Assembly (NCBI GenBank): GCA_963680875.1
Contig: OY804588.1
Span: 81,802,829-81,866,828 of the forward strand
Reading direction: 5' to 3'
Length of the DNA stretch: 64,000 nucleotides
Origin: Bathymodiolus brooksi
Lineage: Eukaryota > Mollusca > Bivalvia > Mytilida > Modiolidae
In this document: positions 52,501-60,880 of the stretch, piece after piece
Position numbering within the stretch: the stretch's first letter is position 1
How the letters are laid out: each line of letters starts with the position of its first letter
The notes under the pieces: generated by a model
What the model was told of the DNA's origin: nothing
Database searches by the model: none
Seen by the model: the letters and a program-made list of their open reading frames with translations, nothing else
Position numbers and translations under genes: made by a program

Positions 52501-55500
52501 AACATTTAAAAATATGTGTTTTATTTGAAAAAAAAAGATCAAACAATTGGAAACAAATCTGTGCAGATGTTTTATCAGTTGTTTATACATGTATCTATCA
52601 ATGTTGAATATCAAATTATTACGAGAGGGAGACCCAAGTCAGGACCTGGGTTTCCAACGTCATGTGTCATGGCCTTTTTTTTTTATGTTTACTGACTTGA
52701 GTTGAGAGGTGATTGTTGAAATTTGTGCAATTGTTGACCATCACTGCTTAAACTTTCTTTTCATACATGTACTTTAATATCTCTTTCTGTATACCTTGTA
52801 GAGATCCCAAACACCATTGATGGTGGTATTCTTCTGGTTCTCGTTCTAGTTTTCTCATCCCCAGCTGTTTTTCGTCTGACATCATGTGTTGCCCTGAACT
52901 CGTTATTTTCAGGGGCAGTAACTAAACCATTCTGGACGGCTGCTTTGTTCAGAGCCATGAAATCTCTTTCTGACTGTTTATCTTTACGATGAAATGGTAG
53001 TGTTGTTGATGATAAGGATCTTGGCCATCCGTGTAAAGCTAAAAATAGATTTAATTGTAGAATACAAAAAAAAATAGAACTTAAGTTATTTCATGGTAAC
53101 TATTCTGTCAACAGACTGACAAAAACAACAACAACAAAAACAGCAGCATAACTTAACATGACAGCAAGTTTTTTGCAGTCATAAAAAACCACACACACAC
53201 ATACATTAAATGTGCTGCGCATTATTGTGAAGTTTGCTGTAAAAATACACAATACTCATCAGGCCAAAAAAACATATATGTGTGTTTACTGTCACATGTC
53301 AAAAAAATCTAGGGTCGGTCGGTCGGCATTAATTACTTTTTTTTTATTTTTAACTATCGGCAAAACCGGAAATAGTTGTGCCCGGTTCCGGAATCCGATA
53401 TTTCATTTTCGAAATTTCTGGTAAGCCGTCATTTGCTTTATGACGAGTTACACAGCTTTTCTACCTTCTTTGCTCTCAATTTCGACAAAAAGCTAGCGGT
53501 TGAATAAATAAAACATTGCTGCTGATTAAACAACAAAAATGGTTATCCGAATTCTGTGTAAAAATTGATAGGGTCGTTAGCAAAAATTAGGGTGGAATAA
53601 TTGCTGATAAAAAAGGTTAGGGTCGGCGGCTGAAAAATAGGGTGGGTCGGGTGACCGTAAACACACATATTTTTTTTTGGCCTAATCATAGGATCTTGTT
53701 CTTGCATATTCTCCTTCTAAATTGAGCAAATATAATTACCTTGTTGAGAAAAAAAATATTTTCACACCTAAATACATACATAGTAGCATAAAAATTAAAA
53801 TACAATGCAATGCATGAATCTGTAGGTTCAATGGTCAACATTATGTTTCTGTACTAAAAATATGTATGATCTTCTGGGTTCCTGTGGCCAGTCTTGTAAC
53901 AGATTTATCATTTACATCTACCAAGATAATCACCACTTTGGCTTTTGACTCTCACCCATGACAAGGTGCACCCAATACATCTCTATTTGATGAAGTTTGC
54001 CAGTGACTTACCACAGACCAGTAGTGAGAATTGTTCAAGGAGGGGTTCAATAGACTAAAAATTTCTGCCCAATTGAACTTCTGGTCACAAGTGAACCACG
54101 TGTAATGGAAGTGTGATTTTCGGAACATTTATACAATTTTTGTATGATAATATTATAACTCCGATACAGTGCTTGTGGTATCCTGTCGCATTTAAAAATA
54201 AAAAAAATATATACTACTTTAATATTTAAAATGGTATATAAATGCATTTAAATAACCTAGAAAAAACCCAAATGGTCTTAGATGGTGCTGTTTCATACAT
54301 TTTTATCGTGACAGGAAACCAAATGTTTATTACCATAACTTGTAATAAACATTTGGCTTCCTGTCATGATAAAAATGTTTAAAAAGATGGGTAAATATTT
54401 TTCCCTTGATATCACTTTTGTACAGTGTTGATATAATCATATTCCACATGTGAAATATTTAAGTTTTAGTATTTAACCATTTGGATACCAAAAGAAACCA
54501 AAAGTTCAAATACCATATTCTTGCTCAAATGATAACCTACCATCATCAGCTCCTCCCACTCTCTGTTCATTTGGTCTACCAAATACAAAACTACCATTTG
54601 GAACTTGTGTGTATGCTCTATTTTTTGGTCTACCAAGTTGATTCTGTAATAACAAGAAAAAGGATTTTTTTTTCAAGTGGATATGTTTTTTTTATATCAG
54701 CATTGCTTCGATTTACTGCTTTTACACCCTGTAGTATCTTTAAGCTTGTTTTCTATGACGTCAAACCAAGATAAATTATAGCTTAACAATAATTACTTCA
54801 GTCTGTTAATTAATGTAATGGCATCAATTAATATCATATCAGTCTTCATTTGTTGTCCGGACCACAGGGCTGTATTCAACATTACCTGACATTGACAATA
54901 TAGAATTAATTGATACTTAAGCATGTATATATATGACAAAAATCTAATAGACCATTTGCATATTCCTGATTTGATTCTAAAATCATACGTCATTATACGA
55001 GTTATTTCCCTAGCGACGAGCACAATGGTACTCGATCTAGCAAGAGTAATGGAATTTGAACCTTGTAAAATAATCAAAGAATAATTTTACAGCAAATGGA
55101 AAACTCACAAGTTGTTACGACATTACAAATTTGATCAGGTCTTGCCAACAAACCGCAATCATGACTCTTAGTGATAATGGTTCACACAACAGGCTTGACC
55201 TGATACACAACCGCATTGGTGGTGTAATGGTTAGCGTGCTCGCCTCTAGTGTGATAGATCGTGGATTCGAGCCCCGGTCAGGTCAAACCAAAGACTATAA
55301 AATTGGTATTTGTTGCTTCTCAGCTAAGCACGCAGCATTAAGGAGTAAGAGCAAAGACTGGTTGGCTCAGAATCAGGACAATGTGTCCAAGTGGAAAGAC
55401 ATATCTACCCACTGACTGTTGTTTCAGTGAGCTAGCACTATAAAAATCCAACTTAGCATGTTGCCATTGTTGGTCTAGAACAAAGCAGACCTCATCATCA

Positions 55501-56035
55501 TCTCATTGTAAATTAACTTGTTCTCACCATGAAATAGCTGAAAAATTGCTGAGCTGGTGTTAAATAACAATCACTCATTCTAAAAAGGGGGAGGGATTTG
55601 TGTCAGTCAGGAGTAATCTCATAGAGATTTAACTTAACTTGCAGATTTTTTTCCCCTGTACTTACAGTCACAAAAATAGCTGAGCATCATATCTTAATGA
55701 GACATGGATGTACAGAGGAATAAAATAGTTCCGAGATACTATTTCAACTGTTAATATTTCGTTACATTGTGTTCGGTTGCTAGATTCATGAATTAACACG
55801 TATTTCATTTCTTATTTGTTTACGTCAACGAAATTTTAATATAGTTTTCCAATGTCGTGTATCCATGTCGAGTCACATGAAGTCAAGACTTCGGGTATAA
55901 CTTTCAAGTCTCGATGATCATGTTGATGCACTCACTTACCCTCAACAATAATTCATTATATAACATAGATTCTCTGTGATTGCCAAGCTCTCCAGCTGCT
56001 GTTAGATTAAATGGATTTGAAGCTGTTGTTGCCAT
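46465..56035 (-). CDS. CFAP77: CFAP77: ciliary doublet-microtubule protein
   Basis: Six exons (56035-55940, 54643-54541, 53038-52795, 52378-52276, 47289-47179, 46593-46465) join in consistent phase to 261 codons and TAG, each with GT/AG. The start follows MATTASNPFNLTAAGELGNH. Landmarks are LGRPKNRAYT...SFVFGRP, ERDFMALNKAAVQNGLVTAP, FRATHDVRRK, PPSMVFGISTRPSTPIFDLL with EHKYQDKWL, and the C-terminal YETRASLLRTY and LWQLPRF blocks, all in the order seen in vertebrate CFAP77 (about 280-320 aa as I recall). CFAP77 is a microtubule-associated protein of the ciliary axoneme, placed at the outer junction of doublet microtubules in protist and animal cilia. Introns carry SINEs, a Harbinger MITE and a minisatellite. 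Confidence 0.9.
47179..47289 (-). CDS. CFAP77: CFAP77 exon 5
   Basis: Acceptor TTTTTTTTAG, donor GACACG|GTATGA. 37 codons in phase 0: LKRNPNAVYETRASLLRTYQ and NPVDDAPLWQLPRFKDT. The donor lies beside a SINE-A tail remnant (47103-47165). Confidence 0.92.
47340..48680. other. CFAP77 intron 4 spacer
   Basis: AT-rich intronic DNA. The open frame 48070-48378 (+) has no recognisable domain and crosses gggggtgggggtg; I do not call it. Confidence 0.35.
48690..48905 (+). repeat. SINE-B copy, CFAP77 intron 4
   Basis: 'gtggatttacaactacctat', B-box-like 'gggttcgaatcccgctcagt', 'ttgtctgtgacttgcggcag' and the tail 'gaaatattgttgaaagtggc'. Part of the head and core is deleted. Confidence 0.9.
48910..50570. 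other. CFAP77 intron 4 spacer
   Basis: Long, very AT-rich tract with T-run and 'aatatctaaa'-type words (49980-50330). No gene, RNA or named element seen. Confidence 0.35.
50575..50935 (+). repeat. AT-rich minisatellite 'ctctgagcataataaataaa'
   Basis: About a dozen units of 22-29 bp with the core 'actctgagcataataaat' and variable 'aaaatgtc'. It carries indel heterogeneity between units, as expected of a length-variable repeat. Confidence 0.85.
50945..51062. mobile_element. Truncated MITE, CAGTCAAACCTG family
   Basis: 'ttagacaggtgacctcttaa', 'aggtgaccttttaatacagg' and the right end 'gcaagtttgactgta'. The left end is missing. Confidence 0.7.
51765..51957. mobile_element. Palindromic MITE with CAATCTGATTAA ends
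   Basis: Left arm 'acaatctgattaaaattagc', 'gctccctaatgtctgataga', 'acctga'. Right arm 'tcaggttccgtcagatatta', 'ggggagcgtagcatatt', 'taatcagattgcc'. About 190 bp; related ends at 35982-36206. Confidence 0.8.
52276..52378 (-). CDS. CFAP77: CFAP77 exon 4
   Basis: Acceptor ATAATTTCAG, donor ACAAAG|GTATGG. Encodes PSTPIFDLLEHKYQDKWLQD and RRKMEISKRQEETK, the most conserved block. Confidence 0.94.
52622..52760 (+). repeat. Dispersed repeat 'caggacctgggtttccaac'
   Basis: Second copy of the repeat at 495-700, with gagagggagacccaagtcag, 'gagttgagaggtgattgttg' and 'gaccatcactgcttaa'. It lies between CFAP77 exons 3 and 4. Confidence 0.65.
52795..53038 (-). CDS. CFAP77: CFAP77 exon 3
   Basis: Acceptor CTATTTTTAG, donor TCTACAAG|GTATAC. 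Encodes LHGWPRSSSTTLPFHRKDKQ, the family block ERDFMALNKAAVQNGLVTAP and PPSMVFGIST. Reading through the donor gives a false C-terminus, RYTERDIKVHV. Confidence 0.94.
53262..53682 (-). mobile_element. Harbinger-like MITE, copy 2 (inverted relative to copy 1)
   Basis: Ends ggccaaaaaaacatatatgt and ...tattttttttggcc. The interior is the reverse complement of 14756-15194 ('gaattcggataaccattttt', 'gcaccaa'-free core, 'gtaactcgtcataa') with few differences. Flanks TCA and TAA. In CFAP77 intron 2. Confidence 0.85.
53690..54290. other. CFAP77 intron 2 spacer
   Basis: AT-rich intronic DNA. A faint SINE-B head/core remnant may lie at 53900-54040 (gcttttgactctcacccatg, 'tttgccagtgacttaccaca'). Nothing else seen. 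Confidence 0.35.
54298..54379. repeat. Hairpin, 36-bp arms
   Basis: acatttttatcgtgacagga...aaatgtttattac pairs with gtaataaacatttggcttcc...'tgataaaaatgt' around an 8-bp loop. Intronic in CFAP77. Confidence 0.85.
54541..54643 (-). CDS. CFAP77: CFAP77 exon 2
   Basis: Acceptor GTTATTACAG, donor GATGATG|GTAGGT. Encodes NQLGRPKNRAYTQVPNGSFV and FGRPNEQRVGGADD, the GKPRKRSYTL...FVYG-like block of the family. Confidence 0.92.
55205..55580 (+). repeat. SINE-A, best-preserved copy
   Basis: 'ggtggtgtaatggttagcgtgctc' (A box region) and 'gtggattcgagccccggtca' (B box region) are intact. The body has 'gcattaaggagtaagagcaa' and 'gactgttgtttcagtgagct'; the tail is 'ggtgttaaataacaatcact'. It sits in CFAP77 intron 1. 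Confidence 0.92.
55940..56035 (-). CDS. CFAP77: CFAP77 exon 1
   Basis: ATG at 56035; 32 codons; donor TTGAGG|GTAAGT. Encodes MATTASNPFNLTAAGELGNH then RESMLYNELLLR. Confidence 0.88.
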
Positions 56036-56392
56036 TTTAAAAATATATTCTTATCTTTCTAATTGTTATTTAAATAACTAAATCTATAGTTGTTAACAAT
56101 CTCTAGCAGCCATGCAAATCATATCGCCATAGTGACAATAAGCAAACATTACTTCCGGTACAGTGACATCTGTAAATAATACACTAGGGGAGGTAATACA
56201 ATTATACTTCGCGGTAAATATAAATAAAATTGGTGATTTTGATTTTCAAGTCAAGATAATTCTAAATAAAACCATATCAATTTACGCGGTCATCTATGAT
56301 TGTGTTAACGGAAATGATTGTAGTATGACCATTAAAAACTGCTCATATATTAAATCAAGAATACGACAGATACAGGTAGATCCTTTATAAAT
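56036..56392. promoter_or_regulatory. CFAP77 upstream region (putative promoter)
   Basis: The 350 bp between the CFAP77 start codon and the left end of the 1.5-kb transposon. The 5' UTR and promoter should lie here. I see no clear TATA box or RFX site by eye. An open + strand stretch without an ATG start (56163-56390) is not called as a gene. Confidence 0.35.
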
Positions 56393-57901
56393 GGGTCATT
56401 CTCTGACAACTTTTACAATAGTGACGGTAAAGACTGCAATTGTATCCCATTAATATTACAGAAAAAACAACAAATTTAAATTAGAATAAAGGTTGATATG
56501 TCGGTTGTTCATCTTAAATTGTATTTATTTCATTAAAGGATTTATAAAATACATTAAGGTATACGCCAAATAATGGATTTACAAATTCTCTTTTTTACCG
56601 TCATATATAGAATAATACACGTGACGGCAATGTCCCATAACAGGGATGATTATAGAAAAAAAGAATTAAAACTTCAAAAATGGTGTTACTTTATGTTTTA
56701 TAGATTTAATCATTACAGTAAACATTGAATAATAATATGCTTAAAGATTTATATATTTTGTATGTAAAATATTTACTCTGAAATGTGTGTCCTACGAATT
56801 TCTATCTTTACCGTCACGAAAATTTAACGTCGAAGAACGTCTAATATACAGGTGACTCTGAGATAGAAGTCACGTTGGTGCTTTCCTTTTTACTTCATCG
56901 ATGTAAAGAAACGGTATCGTGGATCGACTCTCAGCAGGATTCAAAGAAACAAGCCAGTATCTCCATTAAAATGCATTAGTACCTTTATTCAACGTCTTTA
57001 TCAAACATAATAGAAGTTCCTCAGTCCACCTGCTACAACATTTTAAACGTCATGTAAAAATAAAACGTTGTTCCCGATAGCAATGTACATAGTTCACCTT
57101 TAGAAATATTTTCTGTAATACACGGAATCAATACCGAAATGCGGAATTGTCTCTATCGTCTTTGCCGTCACAATTTCATATTACAGTCGTGACGGTAAAG
57201 ACAACCACACTTTTAATCACTTTTAATTACCATTAGGAATGACTTTGAGCACCGATAAAGGTGTTATATTCAACCTCGTGCATTTGATTCATGTTGGTAG
57301 TTGTTATTATAAACCAAAATGTCTTTACCGTCACATACGTTTTCTTTACCGTCGCAAATTTTCCTTCCCGTCGCGAACTCAAAAATGTTTTATGTATATT
57401 ATATTTGTAATTATACAACATATGTGACCTTAAATGACACTGTAGTAGCACATCTATAACCCAGTTCAGTTATTTTTGACCATTGAGCAATAGTTAAAGA
57501 ATATATTCCAAAAATATATACATCTCGGATCTCAACTTTGAAATTATGACACACAAACCTTTTCAATACTTCGTAGATATAAGAAAAATTATATAAGTAA
57601 TTCTACATGTATCAACAGAACAATGCATTCGTTTATATTCATAACGGTTTTATTGTTTATGTTGAAGAAAAAGTAAGAAAATATGCGTTTAAGATATTGT
57701 GACGGTAAAGACAAATATTTCCCTCACACGAGAATAAAAGACGTAGAAAAAATATAGTTTTGATAAAACAGCTTGCCAACCACTTAATTATGTCTCAAGG
57801 ATGGTTAATTAACCGAACTGTACAAAATGAACCATTTGTGACAAAATTCCCTTTCATACTGACAAATCTCGGTATTTGGAAAAGTTGTCGGAGAATGACC
57901 C
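56393..57901. mobile_element. 1.5-kb inverted-repeat element with many TTTACCGTCAC motifs
   Basis: Inverted ends GGGTCATTCTC(T/C)GACAACTT, about 26 bp with two or three mismatches; AAAT flanks both sides. Within it TTTACCGTCA or its complement TGACGGTAAA occurs near 56422, 56595, 56809, 57190, 57323 and 57700. Near-matches lie near 56622, 57161, 57344 and 57366. No transposase frame. The class is unknown to me. The element lies about 360 bp upstream of the CFAP77 start codon. Confidence 0.8.
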
Positions 57902-57911
57902 AAATACGATG

Positions 57912-58000
57912 TCGGCCCGATAGTCCGAAGGCCAGATAGTCCGAAAGCCCAATAGTCCGAAAGCTCAATAGTTCGAAGGTCCAATAGTCCGAATGACCTT
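57912..58000 (+). repeat. 16-bp minisatellite 'aatagtccgaaagccc'
   Basis: About five units around 'atagtccgaa(a/g)g' beginning just outside the right end of the 1.5-kb element, followed by a (TA)n tract at 58025-58040. Confidence 0.85.
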
Positions 58001-58132
58001 CCGAAAAATCTTCTAAAGCAATGTATATATATATATATATGCTATGATAATCTAAAATAGCATAATTTAATGGTAACATATATATAATATACAACCGTTT
58101 CATGACTTTCGAGAATAAATCCATGACTCGGT

Positions 58133-58385
58133 TCGGTTTGGTATGGTTTATAGTGTTTAACGCCATTTTCAATAATATTTCAGTTATATCATTGGCGGTC
58201 AGTTTTATTGATGGAGGAAACCGGAGTACCCGGAGAAAACCACCGACCTGTCGCAAGGCACTGACAGACTTCATCACATACTGCTGTATCGAGTACACCT
58301 CGCCTGATCGGGATTCGAACTCACAACGTGATTGCATAGGTTGTTATATATATATCTATCTAACATACGATCACGACCACGATGG
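58133..58385 (-). repeat. SINE-B full copy (reverse)
   Basis: 'tatagtgtttaacgccattt', 'aaccggagtacccggagaaa', 'cctgatcgggattcgaactc' (B box) and 'tacgatcacgaccacgatgg' (head). One of the most intact copies. Confidence 0.92.
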
Positions 58386-58389
58386 CCCC

Positions 58390-59095
58390 AATAATAGTTT
58401 TGGTGTAGATCAAAAGTTCAGAATCGCCATCAGCCACTGTCAAGGTTTACCTTTTATTATAGCTTGATGGGAAATTCATTTTCATCTCTCGGAGAGGCAC
58501 TAAAAGACAATGAATTAAATTAAATTTGACACTTATATGAGGGCGTCATCTTTGGGTCTGCTGTATTTACCCTGTATCGGCTGTGTTGAAATAAAAGGGT
58601 TTTTAATGTCGGGACCTTAATCACATTTGACGATTTCGAGTAACTTGATTCAGATGTAGATTTTGAAGAACTCTAAAGATATCTTAGAGTACATGCAATC
58701 AAGGTCCCTCTCATCCTACAATAGCATTAAAACATATGACTTCTGTACCCATTACACAAATATTCCTCACTCAAAACTAAATGACAGATTAAAAGAATTA
58801 CCGGTAGTCCAACTGTGTTTCAACGTAGATAAAAACACCTTGTCTTAGGAAAGGAACAATCTTATTTTGTAAAATAAAACCCTCTGATTATACCAAACAG
58901 TTCTCTGACACTGATATCATCAACATGTTCGTGTTTTGACAACATATTTGTTTTGTTTAGTGGACTAGTTTTTCAACAGACAGTCGGCATACATGGAGAT
59001 ATAAACTGTGTTTTTCTTCTCGCCAACTTCTTCCTTTATTCGTATGAGGCAGACCTTCATACACTGGGATTTTCCTCATTCATGACTAATCACCG
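58390..59095. other. Intergenic DNA without recognised genes
   Basis: The short open frame 58663-58848 (YNSIKTYDFCTHYTNIPHSKL) recalls the 'DFxxMYxxIP' block of Penelope-like or other retroelement reverse transcriptases (FDVVxLYTNIP), with 'SRSLSSYNSIKTYDF'. It is too short and isolated to call firmly. Confidence 0.35.
58660..58850 (+). pseudogene. Possible retroelement reverse-transcriptase scrap
   Basis: SSYNSIKTYDFCTHYTNIPH followed by SKLNDRLKEL resembles the 'tfDvs.LYTnIPh..L...l' motif found in a group of animal mobile-element reverse transcriptases (Penelope-like). No catalytic YxDD is seen nearby. Tentative. Confidence 0.4.
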
Positions 59096-59104
59096 GGTTT
59101 GTTA

Positions 59105-59345
59105 CAAGAGTAACACGACGGGTGCCAGTAGAGGGACATGGACTGCTTACCCACCCTTCCGGAGCACCCGAGTTCACCCCCGGATTTTAGTGAGGTTCGT
59201 GTTGCTCGATCTTTTGTTTCCTGTGTAGTGTGTTTTATATCATTGTTTGTCTGTCTGTCCTTTATGTATTATCTGTTCTTCATCGAAGATAGGGCTTCTA
59301 ATTACCCTCTTGATATCTTCAAACTGTTTTTAAGCGAGAAGACTA
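59105..59345 (+). repeat. 'gtgaactcaggtgctc' dispersed repeat (forward complement)
   Basis: 'taacacgacgggtgccagta', 'acccttccggagcacccgag', 'ttcacccccggattttagtg', 'ttcctgtgtagtgtgtttta' and 'agggcttctaattaccctct'. The ORFs here are repeat-derived. Confidence 0.8.
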
Positions 59346-59419
59346 ACCAGATACTGTTATCAACACTCGACAGCATTATTATGTTACGACAGCTTCCACT
59401 ACTGCTTTAGACCTCATTT

Positions 59420-60205
59420 CCACGATAAAGCTAATAATTACAGGAAATAGCATCCTCAATCAACGATTTTGGAACTGTTTTAGATCTGACGGTTGAATGT
59501 TATTTTTATTGAATTGCTTAGGGGGGTGGGTAAGGCCGAGGGTCATTTTATTATTTGCATGCTACATGAAGGCACAAATAATATTTTCGGATTGAAAGAT
59601 ACACTAACTCAAACCATTAAACAAACATTACTTTATTTATCCAATGATATATAATGATAATTTATGTATATATGCACATTTATTTATGCATTGAAAACGT
59701 ATCAAGTAAATAAATAATAACATCATATTTATTGCAAAAATAAACTAGAAAAATCTACAACACATGTTTATGCTGTATAATTAAAACAAAAAAAAAGAAT
59801 GTTTAAAATTCTAGACAGACCGTCTTTCACAAAACAACAATTGAATGAACATTGCACAATAATAGTTGTCAATATAGATTTAGCCATTTATAAACTGAAT
59901 CCAAATATAGTTAGACAGAAGATACATTGTGAATTCATTTAAATTCGGGGATATCAATGTTCGTGGTTTTTAGAAAAAAATGTATGTTCGCGTACTTTTG
60001 CAGATTAATGTCTAGTTCTATCTTTCGCTGAATCCTTCATTTTGGGATCCACGAAATTTAGTATATACCACCAGTAAAAGGATATGCATGTAGCAAGAAG
60101 CAGGCACAGTTATAACAGTAATTGCATAATATATTGTGGTTTTGATCTAAGTTTCCACGGAAACCACAGTTAATTAAAATTACAAATTACATATACTACA
60201 TAGTA
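59420..60205. other. Intergenic spacer
   Basis: AT-rich DNA. No gene or repeat I can name. Confidence 0.3.
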
Positions 60206-60214
60206 ATACGTGTA

Positions 60215-60390
60215 CAGTGAAATCTGTCTAAACCGAACATCCCTGGGACCAACTTTCTTGTTCGGAATAGACAAGTTTTCTGTTTATACATGATCAATTA
60301 ACAAAGATGTCCTACATTGGCACTTTATTCAAAGTTTGATTTATACAGGATTTCGATATATTCAGGGTTCAGTATAAACAGGTTTCACTG
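60215..60390. mobile_element. TA-flanked MITE, CAGTGAAA subtype
   Basis: Ends CAGTGAAATCTGTCTAAACC and ...AAACAGGTTTCACTG with TA flanks. Related to 34066-34533 and 28596-28698. Confidence 0.85.
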
Positions 60391-60629
60391 TAATAACAAA
60401 TCATATACACATTTTTTGAGAATCCCTAAATCGATTTGAAACTTTTAGCAAATACAAACTAGATGAAAACTTCGAAGATGATTTCTAAACAAATCAATCT
60501 GTTTCCTATATCTAGAATGCTTTGTATGGTTTAAATAAAGACAACATTCTCCCTATCTCTGTATTCCTTTATTTATAAAAGAAAATCGTAAATATCGAAT
60601 TTAGTGCGCAGGACACGTTTCTGGAATAC

Positions 60630-60672
60630 ACCCCCCCCCTCTCTCTCTCTCTCCCTCTCTCTCTCTCTCTTT
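60630..60672 (+). repeat. C run and (CT)n microsatellite
   Basis: ccccccccc followed by about 17 CT units with one interruption. Confidence 0.9.
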
Positions 60673-60728
60673 AAACATAGATATAAAATCCCCTCGCACT
60701 CTCTGTCTCACTATTTCTCTCTATTCCT

Positions 60729-60880
60729 TTAATTCCATGGATTGTGTTGTCGTCTAGGTGGTGGTTTCAACTGACCTGGCTTGGTTATAGTATTTGTTTC
60801 TAATATATCTAGTAAAGGAAACCCTGTGTCATAATCACTGTCCTTTGATGACGCCGAAACATCTGCTGATATCCCAGAAT
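60729..60880 (-). CDS. Unrecognised gene, last exon
   Basis: Acceptor TGGCATTTCAG; 49 codons and TAA. It starts almost identically to the preceding exon (ATTCTGG(A/G)ATATC(T/A)GC(T/A)GATG). Confidence 0.6.

Noticed and set aside
55213..55290. tRNA gene on the + strand (A and B boxes)
   Set aside because: The boxes belong to the tRNA-derived head of a SINE; the sequence does not close into a full cloverleaf and the same body follows it at several other loci.
56163..56390. 75-codon + strand ORF divergent from CFAP77
   Set aside because: No ATG at its start, no recognised domain, and it ends exactly at the left edge of a transposon. It could be a divergent first exon, but there is no positive evidence.
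57795..58467. 180- and 121-codon ORFs on opposite strands
   Set aside because: They are composed of the 16-bp minisatellite and a SINE-B copy.
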